Of a DNA stretch of 64,000 nucleotides, positions 8,719 through 16,938 are shown piece after piece; position 1 is the stretch's first letter, and every line of letters begins with the position of its first letter. The notes under the pieces are model-generated. The model ran no database searches. It was given only the letters and a program-made list of their open reading frames with translations, and had not been told where the DNA came from. The DNA is from Acidobacteriota bacterium. GTDB lineage: Bacteria > Acidobacteriota > Blastocatellia > Chloracidobacteriales > JADJPF01. The stretch spans positions 1 through 64,000 of the forward strand of contig JACQZQ010000003.1 in NCBI GenBank assembly GCA_016213785.1, given 5' to 3'. The position numbers and the translations under genes are program-made.

Positions 8719-10017
8719 CTATTTGTTTTCAACAAGATCGGTAGCACTAGGAAGGTCTGTTAGGCTTAGTTTAGGATATGTTAGTTGCTCTTGCAATGCT
8801 TCTAATAATTTTTCTGCATCTTCGCCACCTAAAGTCAAGCGTTTCATATCTAAAATCAAGTTTGCTAGCTCAGTTGCACGCTCACGATAGCGTGGATTTT
8901 GTGCAACTAAGTCTTTAAGAACTTGCATTTCTCTTTCTGAACGAGGTGTTCCGCTTGCTAAGTTAGCTGCTACGGCATATTCACTAGGTATAGTTTCATT
9001 ACGAAAGATAATTTCTAAAACTTTTGTTTTTTCTTTTAGCTCAGATTTAATGGCTTCTAGTTTAAGTAGTGAACTCTTAAAAGAAAGCCTACCTGTTAAA
9101 GTGACTTCTACAATAGGCTGTTTTTCAAAGTTTTCTGAAAATTCTTTTAAGAGAAATTCGCTTAATTTTTTAGAAGCTAGATCAGCTTCTTCAAATTTAG
9201 ATAAATCAAAATCAAAAAACTTAAAATCTCTTTGAGTATAATCTTGAACAAGTCTAGCATTTACCTTACCCTCAATCATTTCAACCAAATAGGCACCACG
9301 TTTTTCTTTATACTCATCAATTGTTGCTGCTTCAAGTGAGCCAGGATTAAAAGCCCAATTATTAATAACAAAACTTTTATGAATATGACCTAGGGCTAAA
9401 TAATTAATTCCGTCTTTAAGTTGTAGGAGTTTACTTGCAGAAAGTGCTGGAATTGGGCGATTAAGCTGACCTTCAACTTCAGTATGAAGTAGCATTATAT
9501 TATCTGCGCCTTCACGTAAATTAGGCCGAATTGCCTCATATAATTGGGGTAGGACATTATTAGTTGTTACACCATACCAACGCGAGCCAAATATTCTAAC
9601 TCCTTCATAATCAATATAGCCACCTTCTTTTTTTTCGCTATCCCAAGGAAGGTAACTAATTTGGCCTTGATCTTGATGGGGTTCAAGCAAATGAATAAAA
9701 CGCCATTTTGATAAACTACGTAGCCAGCTAAAATTTGATCCTGTTTCTCTTTGATCATGATTGCCTTCAATAGCAAAAACAGGAATACCTGCGGCTTTAA
9801 GCTGTTCAAACATTACTATTGCATGATTTGCGGCTTGAGGGTCTATTTGACGACGATCAAAAAGATCACCTCCAATAAGTACAAAATTAACTTTTTCTTC
9901 TATAGCATACTTTTCTAAGCAAGATTTCCAGGCATAGAAGAAATCTGTTGTTCTTTGCTCTAGCCCATAACGTTTAATACCTAAGTGTATATCAGAGATA
10001 TGTAAAAATTTAACCAT
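8719..10017 (-). CDS. sbcD: SbcD/Mre11-family DNA repair exonuclease
   Basis: The 432-residue protein carries the calcineurin-like phosphoesterase motifs in order: HISDIHLG (9-ish), GGDLFDRR, EGNHDQRE, LLHTEVEG and LGHIHKSF, which supply the two-metal ligands. The C-terminal third matches the SbcD capping and SbcC-binding regions in length. SbcD with SbcC cleaves hairpins and protein-blocked DNA ends. No SbcC ATPase is next to it in this window, which is unusual because sbcD and sbcC are commonly adjacent. It follows the SAM hydrolase gene by 11 bases and is probably co-transcribed with it. Confidence 0.87.
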   Translation of the reverse strand: MVKFLHISDIHLGIKRYGLEQRTTDFFYAWKSCLEKYAIEEKVNFVLIGGDLFDRRQIDPQAANHAIVMFEQLKAAGIPVFAIEGNHDQRETGSNFSWLRSLSKWRFIHLLEPHQDQGQISYLPWDSEKKEGGYIDYEGVRIFGSRWYGVTTNNVLPQLYEAIRPNLREGADNIMLLHTEVEGQLNRPIPALSASKLLQLKDGINYLALGHIHKSFVINNWAFNPGSLEAATIDEYKEKRGAYLVEMIEGKVNARLVQDYTQRDFKFFDFDLSKFEEADLASKKLSEFLLKEFSENFEKQPIVEVTLTGRLSFKSSLLKLEAIKSELKEKTKVLEIIFRNETIPSEYAVAANLASGTPRSEREMQVLKDLVAQNPRYRERATELANLILDMKRLTLGGEDAEKLLEALQEQLTYPKLSLTDLPSATDLVENK

Positions 10018-10028
10018 AATTTATTTAA

Positions 10029-10829
10029 CTAAGCAAAATGTATAGCTATTTCTGTTCCTCTATTTGCTCCAAGAGTATGGGCCGCAGAGCCTTTAGGAAT
10101 AGAGATTTCTAAAAGACCTGCACTACCAAATAAAGCACAAGGCTCACCATCAGGGCATTCTGCATAATGTGTACAAAATAGCCTTACTTGATGATTATTA
10201 ATAACTAGTACTTTATTTTGATCCATTCTTTCATAAGTAAGCTCATTTTCAGAAATATTAGTAACACAATTACCAAAATGATCTACATGAATAACATGGC
10301 CTTTAATTAAATTTGGCCCAAATTCTTTAGGCTCAGGGATGTTAAATTTTACATAATCTTCAATTACATCTCCCATTTTAGTAGGGTCTACTCCTTTACT
10401 TAACCATCCAACTACAGGAGCAAATATATCACGAGCATGAAAGGTAGGGCTTAGAGGAGAACGATAATAATGTTCTGCCTTAATTTCGACTACTCTATTT
10501 ACTTGTTCTATTTTATAAATATAGCTAAAAATACCATTATCTGGCCCTACAAAATTATAATTATCTGTCATTACAATAATTGGACGGCGTGCACTTCCCA
10601 CCGTTGGGTCAACTACGGCTAAATGAATAGAAAACCTAGGAAACACATTGTAAGCATTTCTTAGCATAAAAGCTCCTGCAAAAATATCTTGTGGTGGAAT
10701 TGAGTGTGTAACATCAATAAGTTCTACATTAGGGTTAACACAAAAAATAGCGCCTTTTACAGAAGATACAAAATAATCACTTGTGCCAAAATCTGTTAGT
10801 AATGTAACTATATGTCGTTTATCAGCCAT
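10029..10829 (-). CDS. SAM hydroxide adenosyltransferase (DUF62 family)
   Basis: The 266-residue protein belongs to the DUF62 family, which includes SAM hydrolases, chlorinase and fluorinase. Visible hallmarks are TLLTDFGTSDYFV at the N-terminus, IDVTHSIPPQDI, VVDPTVGSARRPI (Asp and Arg of the Asp-Arg-His set) and FHARDIFAP (His). The Asp-Arg-His signature marks the hydroxide-using enzymes that split SAM into adenosine and methionine rather than the halogenases. The physiological reason for this activity is unclear in most bacteria. It is the first gene of a probable two-gene unit with sbcD. No cobalamin or thiamin genes surround it. Confidence 0.85.
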   Translation of the reverse strand: MADKRHIVTLLTDFGTSDYFVSSVKGAIFCVNPNVELIDVTHSIPPQDIFAGAFMLRNAYNVFPRFSIHLAVVDPTVGSARRPIIVMTDNYNFVGPDNGIFSYIYKIEQVNRVVEIKAEHYYRSPLSPTFHARDIFAPVVGWLSKGVDPTKMGDVIEDYVKFNIPEPKEFGPNLIKGHVIHVDHFGNCVTNISENELTYERMDQNKVLVINNHQVRLFCTHYAECPDGEPCALFGSAGLLEISIPKGSAAHTLGANRGTEIAIHFA

Positions 10830-10973
10830 AGATAACCCCCAGCACTTAATTTTTTATTAAATTGATAAAGTTGAAAAATTAAAAATTGAATACTTAAGCA
10901 AAATTAGAATCGCGGCTATAATAACATAATGTGGGTATGCTTAAAAAGCGACTAAAAATCTAAGCAAAAACAA

Positions 10974-11005
10974 AATAGCCTTGTAGTTAAAGCTACAAGG
11001 CTATT
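10974..11005 (-). terminator. Strong rho-independent terminator of the TonB-C protein gene
   Basis: A 13 bp perfect stem AATAGCCTTGTAG/CTACAAGGCTATT (10974-10986 with 10993-11005) with a six-base loop is followed, reading the minus strand, by TTTTGTTTTT. It sits about 20 bases after the stop of the gene ending at 11027. Confidence 0.85.
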
Positions 11006-11026
11006 ATATGTTTAAGGATTACTACC

Positions 11027-11779
11027 TTATTCTTTATCATCTTTAAGCAAAAACCTAAAAGTAATTACACCAGAAACTTTTGTTAGCTGACCATTTATAG
11101 AGGTTGGATTAAATGTCCAGTTTTTAGCTGCTTCTTCAGCAGATTTTGAAAGTAATTCATGGCCTGAAATAGTTTTAGCACTAGAAACTTTTCCTTCTTC
11201 ATTTATAGTGATTTCTATTACTACATCGCCCTCTATTTTTTGTTCTTTAGCTTCAGCAGGATATACAGGAGGGACTTTATTAACAGCAATTCCTCTTATT
11301 ACACTCTCTGATCTGCGAACAACTATAGGCGCTTGAGTCTCATCAGTTTTAGTTTCTTTTAAGCTAGTAAAAGGGCTATCAAGCTTAAATCTAAAGGAAA
11401 GCGTTCCAGTAACTTTTGCTGGTTTATCATTTAATTTTTGAGGATCAAATGTCCATTTTTTAACAGCTTCTAATGTGGGTTGTATAAATACTTGCTCTCC
11501 TGAAATAGCTTTAGCATTAATAACATCACCATTTTCACTAATAGTAATTTCTATTACTACATCACCTTCTACTTTTTGTTCTTTTGCATCTATTGGATAT
11601 TCAGGAACAGCTTTAGTAAGTGCAGTTCTTCTAATTGCGCCTTCTGATTTACGAATAATAGAAGGTTGTTTATTTGTTTCTTTGGTTGTTTCTTGTGCAT
11701 TTGTTTGATAAGAAGATATTTGTTGTAGAAAGAATAATGAACATACAACTGCTAGACTAAGAATAAATGTTTTTTTCAT
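11027..11779 (-). CDS. Exported protein with two TonB C-terminal domains
   Basis: The 250-residue protein has a signal peptide (about 1-28, ending near SYQTNA) and two consecutive TonB C-terminal domains (about 55-134 and 165-246). Each contains a YP-DAKEQK-EGDVVIEIT core, a KAISG or KTISG turn and a KKWTF or KNWTF helix-strand end. The copies are very similar, so an internal duplication is recent. There is no proline-rich spacer and no ExbB/ExbD nearby, so it is unlikely to be an energising TonB. Periplasmic single or double TonB-C proteins of unknown role are common in Acidobacteriota. It has its own terminator. Confidence 0.82.
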   Translation of the reverse strand: MKKTFILSLAVVCSLFFLQQISSYQTNAQETTKETNKQPSIIRKSEGAIRRTALTKAVPEYPIDAKEQKVEGDVVIEITISENGDVINAKAISGEQVFIQPTLEAVKKWTFDPQKLNDKPAKVTGTLSFRFKLDSPFTSLKETKTDETQAPIVVRRSESVIRGIAVNKVPPVYPAEAKEQKIEGDVVIEITINEEGKVSSAKTISGHELLSKSAEEAAKNWTFNPTSINGQLTKVSGVITFRFLLKDDKE

Positions 11780-11894
11780 GGGCTTGCTCCACTCTCTTTG
11801 ATTTTTAGGATTATTTTCTTGCCAAACTATGACACCAGGAAAATAAACTTTGTTCCCTAAAATTTAGAGTTTTACCCATTTAAGCTAAAAATAT

Positions 11895-14564
11895 TTAAAT
11901 TCCAAATGGATGAGCATATTTATTATAATCAACTAAAACATCTTTTAAGCGATAAACTAAATCTCCAAATGAAGCATCATCAGCTAACCAATTTGCTAGC
12001 CTTTCTTTACCTAGAGTAATATTATGTATTTCGCCTTGGTCAGATCTAAAAATGACTTTATCACTATCACTTTGTCTCTCAACTTTCCATTTAACTCCAT
12101 TTAAGGAAAATTCACGAGAAAAAGAATTTTCTCTATCAAAAGGCTTAAGATTTGTCCCGCTTTTACTAGGATCATTTAGCTGTGTAAAAAACTGACGGAA
12201 AAATTCATCTGTAAGTTGATAAGTTTGTTTATCTAATTCAGGGTCAACTTCCTTATCATATTGATAATCAACAACATTATCTTGATCAACAAAGTTTTTA
12301 AGATTCCAAGTTGGAAGATTTAAGACAAATACTCCTGGAGGTGGGTTTGTTCGCTGCTTAAAGTTACGTGCTTCTTGTGCGCTATCTAAATAAAGTTTTA
12401 CTCCTATTTGAGTATTACCTAAGGAAGTATATGAGACTAAATTGCCGGGAGAAAAAGGCTTAAGGGTTGAATTATTAAGTTTAGCATCAGGGTTACTTGT
12501 ATTAGGCATTTGTAATTTAAGTGCAATTTCTGGAAGATTATTTTTTTGATAGCCAATAGGCAAATTATTTATCATTCCTCCATCTACTAAACGAATTGTT
12601 CGGCCTGTTGCGACATCAACAAAAACTACAGGGTCAAAAGAACCAGGAACAGCCGCCGAAGCCGTCATAGCCATTGCTACAGGTGTATCTGGTGTAGTTT
12701 CTTTACTAAAAACAAAAATCCTATCTTCTAGTTTCGTCATATCATTTTGGGCTTGGCTATCTGCTAACTTAGTTGCTCCAATATAAAGAGGCATTTTTAA
12801 GTCAGCAAAAGTAACAGGTCTATCTTTTATTCCAGTAATTTCTCTTAGCTTTTGATCCATATAGCGATAAAATTCACGGCCAGTAGTAAGCCCAGGCCCG
12901 CCTAATGGATTAACTTCTAGGAATTTCTTTATCTTAGGATCTTTTGATACTTCGTCAGCCTTATTTGGGCTAAGCCCAGCAGCAATTAGCCCAGCACTTA
13001 TTGAACCTGCTGAAACTCCGCTAACACTAGCAGGAACTAGACCTAAGTTATACATTTCTGCTACTGCTGCTGAATGGCGTTTTCCAAAACCTCCACCACC
13101 TTCAAAGCTAACATGTACTGCTTGAGGTTCTCCATTATTTGTTGGAATGCCCGCTTTACTACGATTTTCTGCTACTATTTTTTGATATTCTTCTAGTGAA
13201 CTCGCAATAAGGGTTTTTCCTTCTTTATTTTTAAGAGCAACTTGACCGTTTAAGTCTTTTCCAAAAAGTAGTTTTTTTACCTCAGGCAGGTTTGTGTCTA
13301 CTGGATTAATTTGACTAGAAGCAGGAAAATTTTTAGCTGTTACAAGCCCACTATCTAAATCTCCTCCAACAAAATTTGCTGCTAGCCACATTTGACCGGC
13401 TCTAGGGGCATTATCTAAATTATAACCATATTGCGTTTCTAGTTTTTTCTCTGCCCTACTATCACCTTTTTCTGCTAATTTAATAGTCTCGCGTAAGTCA
13501 TTTGTATTAAGCACTAAAAGATTTTGTGAAATAGGCTTTCCTTTTGGATTAGTATCAGGAAATAAAATAGAATTTGTTAGATTTTGTAAGCTTTGATAAT
13601 AAGCTTTTACTAATGGCGCTGTATATTCATTAGGGTAATTAAATCTATATGTAGCATCTAAAATACTATTACTTTTAGCTAAAGCTAAAAGAGATGTTTT
13701 TAAGCTATTAATTTCACTACTTTTAGAAATAGGTAAATTATCAGCAATAAGTTTTGAGTTATTAGCTAATGAGTTAACATTTTCATTTAGTTTTAATTGA
13801 TATTCTTTATGTTCTTTAGAAATTTTTTCAGGGGTAGATTTAATATTTTCAAAAGAATTTAATACTCCTAAAATTGCAAAAGCATTTCCATTACTTAGGT
13901 CTTTTGCAGCAATACTAAGATTTGATGAGCTAGAGGTAAGTTCTTGTAAATTCTTATGTGTGCTATAAAGAAAGTCTTGGGTTAAGTCTTCAACAGAAAA
14001 TGAGGTCTCTTTAACTAAACTATTTAAAGATTCTATTTGTAAGACTTCTTTATTAGTTAAGTCTAAAATATTACTTTTAATTTTGTCACTATTATTATCT
14101 AGTTTTTGCGAATAATTATTTAGTTCTATTAAATAATTTTTAATAGAATTTTTTAAGTGATTAGAGTCACTTTCTATTCTATTGCAATACTTAGCAGCAT
14201 TTTTTTCTAATCGTGAAGAAACTTGCAGTAGATTTTTAATTATCACTTGCACTTTATAGTCTGTTGATGAAGGCAAAGTTTCTTTTGAGAAGTTTTTAGT
14301 TTTTTCTTTAACTAAGCTAGTTATACTATTGTCACTATTTAGTTTAGTAGTTATCTGCTCTTTTACTTTTTGGCTATCAAAATCATTTCTTAAACGTGAA
14401 CTTAAATTAGGGTTAATGTTATTAACTACTGCTATTTGTTCATTCAATTGATTAGAATGATTAGAATGATTAGAAGGCTTCTCTAGTAAGGATTTTGGGT
14501 TTTTAGGATTGCTATTTTCTAAATTTAGGGGATTTGTTGTGTAATTATTTATATTGATTTTCAT
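11895..14564 (-). CDS. Long patatin-like phospholipase
   Basis: The patatin catalytic domain occupies the C-terminal half: GGGGFGKR oxyanion loop, GVSAGS nucleophile elbow near residue 515, and the DGG catalytic Asp near residue 658 (LVDGGMINNLP). The preceding 450 residues are Asn/Ser/Lys-rich and helical, with no domain I know and no signal peptide. I chose the ATG at 14564 (889 residues) because GAGG stands six bases upstream and it fits the promoter at 14590-14630; an in-frame ATG at 14633 would overlap that promoter. Patatins hydrolyse acyl ester bonds of lipids, and bacterial ones act in lipid turnover or as effectors such as ExoU. The TetR gene upstream and the operator-like repeat suggest repression relieved by a lipid-like ligand, which is inference. 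Confidence 0.83.
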   Translation of the reverse strand: MKININNYTTNPLNLENSNPKNPKSLLEKPSNHSNHSNQLNEQIAVVNNINPNLSSRLRNDFDSQKVKEQITTKLNSDNSITSLVKEKTKNFSKETLPSSTDYKVQVIIKNLLQVSSRLEKNAAKYCNRIESDSNHLKNSIKNYLIELNNYSQKLDNNSDKIKSNILDLTNKEVLQIESLNSLVKETSFSVEDLTQDFLYSTHKNLQELTSSSSNLSIAAKDLSNGNAFAILGVLNSFENIKSTPEKISKEHKEYQLKLNENVNSLANNSKLIADNLPISKSSEINSLKTSLLALAKSNSILDATYRFNYPNEYTAPLVKAYYQSLQNLTNSILFPDTNPKGKPISQNLLVLNTNDLRETIKLAEKGDSRAEKKLETQYGYNLDNAPRAGQMWLAANFVGGDLDSGLVTAKNFPASSQINPVDTNLPEVKKLLFGKDLNGQVALKNKEGKTLIASSLEEYQKIVAENRSKAGIPTNNGEPQAVHVSFEGGGGFGKRHSAAVAEMYNLGLVPASVSGVSAGSISAGLIAAGLSPNKADEVSKDPKIKKFLEVNPLGGPGLTTGREFYRYMDQKLREITGIKDRPVTFADLKMPLYIGATKLADSQAQNDMTKLEDRIFVFSKETTPDTPVAMAMTASAAVPGSFDPVVFVDVATGRTIRLVDGGMINNLPIGYQKNNLPEIALKLQMPNTSNPDAKLNNSTLKPFSPGNLVSYTSLGNTQIGVKLYLDSAQEARNFKQRTNPPPGVFVLNLPTWNLKNFVDQDNVVDYQYDKEVDPELDKQTYQLTDEFFRQFFTQLNDPSKSGTNLKPFDRENSFSREFSLNGVKWKVERQSDSDKVIFRSDQGEIHNITLGKERLANWLADDASFGDLVYRLKDVLVDYNKYAHPFGI

Positions 14565-14589
14565 TTGTAGCCTCAAAAGTAAAGAAAGT

Positions 14590-14630
14590 GAACGTCCGTT
14601 CTTTATAGCAAAAAACTTTTGTAGGGTCAA
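14590..14630 (-). promoter_or_regulatory. Sigma-70-type promoter with TetR-type operator for the patatin gene
   Basis: On the minus strand a -35 TTGACC (14625-14630) and a -10 TATAAA (14102-equivalent at 14602-14607) are separated by exactly 17 bases. Immediately downstream lies the inverted repeat GAACGGACGTTC (14590-14601), at the expected transcription start. The position would let a bound repressor block RNA polymerase. The TetR-family gene just upstream is the obvious candidate. Confidence 0.75.
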
Positions 14631-14658
14631 CAAAAAAACTTTGTAAGTCTAGTATTTA

Positions 14659-15309
14659 TTATTTGTTAACAGAAAATTTTTCTAGGGTAGCAGGGCAAAA
14701 GATTGCTCGACTAAAAATCTCACTTAGCTTAATAATAGCTTCATCATCGCTTATACCTAAGTGATTATTTCCGCCAAAGAGTTTTTCAATTAAAAAATAA
14801 TTAAAAAACTGTAAGTAGGCTACTGTAAAGCCTATTGCAGGATCTACAGTAATATTTACATTTTTATTATCTTTTAAGTCATTAAAATGTTTATAGAAGC
14901 GTTTATTAAGCCTATCTTTTAGGTTCTCAAACATTTTACGACAATGGCGATTTTCAAACTCTAGCACATCAATATACATTAATAACCAAAACTCATAATG
15001 TTCTTCTACTAGCTTTTGGACTTTCTTCCCAAATTTTATTAGGTTATCAGGTAGTAGAGGTTCTTCTGTCTCATCAAATATTTCTTTTAATTTAGTATTT
15101 ATGATTAATTCATATTTATTAATAATTGATTCTAGAATGTCTTCTTTGGTTTTATAGTAGTTATAGAGATTTCCTAGAGAAACATCTGCTTGACCAGCAA
15201 TTAGGCGCATAGAAGTACCATGAAAGCCATGTTTTATAAAAAGTTTTTTGGCTGCTTCTTCAATATGGTCTTTATTTTCTTCAATAGTTTCTTGAGCTAA
15301 TTTAGGCAT
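14659..15309 (-). CDS. TetR/AcrR-family transcriptional regulator
   Basis: The 216-residue protein has a TetR N-terminal helix-turn-helix (about 14-60): AAKKLFIKHGFHGTSMRLIA, then QADVSLGNLYNYYKTKEDIL, the classic recognition helix and hinge. The C-terminal ligand-binding half is helical and divergent, as usual in this family. It is encoded directly upstream of the patatin-like gene on the same strand, and the 95-base gap contains a promoter overlapped by a GAACG/CGTTC inverted repeat, a plausible binding site. It probably represses the phospholipase in response to a small hydrophobic molecule; ligand unknown. Confidence 0.85.
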   Translation of the reverse strand: MPKLAQETIEENKDHIEEAAKKLFIKHGFHGTSMRLIAGQADVSLGNLYNYYKTKEDILESIINKYELIINTKLKEIFDETEEPLLPDNLIKFGKKVQKLVEEHYEFWLLMYIDVLEFENRHCRKMFENLKDRLNKRFYKHFNDLKDNKNVNITVDPAIGFTVAYLQFFNYFLIEKLFGGNNHLGISDDEAIIKLSEIFSRAIFCPATLEKFSVNK

Positions 15310-15453
15310 AATTTTGTTTGCTACTTTAATTAGGAATAGAAGTGTTGTATTTGAGGCTTTAATATTACTTTAATTTTTAAAAAATGCCAAAAATGCTTAA
15401 CTAGCTTTGCTGCAAATATATTTTATGTTATTTTGGCTGGCTGTAAAGCTTAA

Positions 15454-15567
15454 GGGTTGCGTAGTTGCTGGTAGCAACGGACTGCTGGAAGGTAGTTGCT
15501 GTTCTCGTTCGATTCGAGATTTGACCTGGGGGAAATAACAAGGAGGTTCAATTCCTCTCGCAACCCA
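15454..15567 (+). ncRNA. tRNA-like structured RNA with 8+5 bp acceptor/T branch (possible tRNA-Sec-type or aberrant tRNA)
   Basis: The ends pair as GGGTTGCG (15454-15461) with CGCAACCC (15559-15566), an 8 bp stem. It stacks on a textbook T arm, GGAGG-TTCAATT-CCTCT (15542-15558), giving the 13 bp branch typical of bacterial tRNA-Sec rather than the normal 12. A D-like arm follows the acceptor (GTTGC-TGGTA-GCAAC, 15464-15478, extendable to 6 bp). The next arm, GACTGC-TGGAAG-GTAGTT (15480-15497), has a six-base loop, or eight bases if the C-G pair opens, and no UCA anticodon. A hairpin TCTCG/CGAGA (15503-15519) sits in a variable region of over 40 bases. No CCA is encoded. It may be an unusual tRNA, a decayed one, or another RNA that mimics tRNA. 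Confidence 0.55.
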
Positions 15568-15603
15568 TTTTAAGATAATTTTATTAAATAACGCCTGGTT
15601 ATT

Positions 15604-16383
15604 TTACTTGACATGTTTACCTAGTTCATTAGCTAGATCTTTATCTGTTTTTTGTAAAATCTCAAACTGCTTTTTAACTTTAGCTTTATCCCCAAGTTTT
15701 ACATAAATTAAACCAAGTTGATACTGAGCTACAGAGTAATCAGGCTTAAGGCTGAGTGCTTTATTACAAACCTCTAAAGCTTCTTTATAATTATCAGTAT
15801 AAAAAAGATCTAAAGCTATATGATAATAAGCTTCTGGGTAATTTGGTTTAAGCTCTGTAGCTTTCTTAAATGCCACAATTGCATCTTTATATTTACTTAA
15901 TAAATCATAACAGACACCTAATCTAAAAAAAATAATAGGGTCTTTATCATCAAGTGCAACTGCTTTTTCAAAAGCTTCGCTAGCCTCTTTATACATTCTT
16001 AGCTCATCATAAGAAGCCCCTAAGTTTTTATAGGCTGAAACATAGTCTGGTTTAATTAATACAGCTCTTTTTAATTCTGCTACTGCTTGCTCAAAAAGCC
16101 CTTCTGCAAAAGAAGATATGCCTAAATTATAATGTACTTCTGCAAAAGAGGGATTTAGAGCAATAGATTTCTTAAATGATTCTATTGCTTCTTGATAGCG
16201 TTGAGATAAATGATAAGCCATCCCTAAATCATTATGTGCTAAAGCATCTTGAGGGTTATTACGAATGCTTTGTTTAAGCTTTTCTATCTGAGTATCAGGA
16301 TCTTTAGGTGTTTGTGCCAGAGAGGTAGTGTTTAATCCAGAAAAAATAAAAAATATACATAAAAATAGAAAAAGCTTTTTCAT
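15604..16383 (-). CDS. Exported TPR-repeat protein
   Basis: The 259-residue protein begins with a signal peptide (KKLFLFLCIFFIFSGL core, cleavage near SLAQ) and is then built from about six 34-residue TPR units. Each shows the A-Y-NLG...Y-EA...F-KA pattern with recurring P at the end (SLALNPSFAEVHYNLG and similar). TPR arrays bind protein partners, here in the periplasm. GGAGG stands four bases before the ATG. It is the last gene of the tldD-tldE unit, 27 bases after the membrane protein. Partner unknown. Confidence 0.82.
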   Translation of the reverse strand: MKKLFLFLCIFFIFSGLNTTSLAQTPKDPDTQIEKLKQSIRNNPQDALAHNDLGMAYHLSQRYQEAIESFKKSIALNPSFAEVHYNLGISSFAEGLFEQAVAELKRAVLIKPDYVSAYKNLGASYDELRMYKEASEAFEKAVALDDKDPIIFFRLGVCYDLLSKYKDAIVAFKKATELKPNYPEAYYHIALDLFYTDNYKEALEVCNKALSLKPDYSVAQYQLGLIYVKLGDKAKVKKQFEILQKTDKDLANELGKHVK

Positions 16384-16410
16384 ACCACCTCCAAGAAATT
16401 TAAGGTTTAC

Positions 16411-16935
16411 TTAGAAAATTAGTCCTGTTACTTCTAACTTAATTTCTCTTACAAGATCTTCTTCAGGAGCATTTCCCATAGAAAGAGTAACAGGTAATGT
16501 TCCATTAGCTAAAATTTCTGATTTTAAGTCGGGAACAACAGAAAACAAACGTTCTTTAAGTGGTTTATTATCCATATCATAGGCTACAAGTTTAACTTCT
16601 AAACCTTTAATCATTCTATCGCCTAGGTTTTGTATACGACCTTTAGCCGTAATTTGAAAGCCACCTAGAGCATTAGTAGCATAAAATTGTTCTTGATTTG
16701 TAATAATTACTTTACTTATGTAAGAGTCATAATCGCTATTACCTGGTCTTAGAGCTTTAGCTAGACCAGGTAGTGGTGGGGTTTTAGGATGAGAGCTATA
16801 AGATTTATAAGTTACTAGCCCTGCTATTACAAAAAGCAGAGCCATTGCTAAAGAAACAACTAGATAAGTTTTATTATCTTTAGTTTTACCTAAATCTTGT
16901 TCAAAAGTTGGGTTAAATTGATTTTGCTCAGACAT
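16411..16935 (-). CDS. Membrane-anchored envelope protein of unknown function
   Basis: The 174-residue protein has a short cytoplasmic N-terminus, one membrane helix (about 24-44, YLVVSLAMALLFVIAGLVTY) and an extracytoplasmic beta-rich domain (about 70-174). The pattern, GRIQNLGDRMIKGLEVKL followed by a Pro-Leu-Ser rich second sheet, resembles FxLYD/DUF3426-like sandwich domains, but I cannot assign a family firmly. Only three bases separate it from the end of tldE, so translation is likely coupled. Confidence 0.65.
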   Translation of the reverse strand: MSEQNQFNPTFEQDLGKTKDNKTYLVVSLAMALLFVIAGLVTYKSYSSHPKTPPLPGLAKALRPGNSDYDSYISKVIITNQEQFYATNALGGFQITAKGRIQNLGDRMIKGLEVKLVAYDMDNKPLKERLFSVVPDLKSEILANGTLPVTLSMGNAPEEDLVREIKLEVTGLIF

Positions 16936-16938
16936 AGT

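Noticed and set aside
14565-14633. Upstream start adding 23 residues to the patatin-like protein
   Set aside because: This stretch contains the promoter -10 and the operator-like repeat, and the later ATG has a good ribosome site.
15454-15567. Ordinary tRNA or tRNA-Ser(GGA)
   Set aside because: The 13 bp branch, the malformed anticodon loop and the over-long variable region do not fit a canonical class II tRNA.
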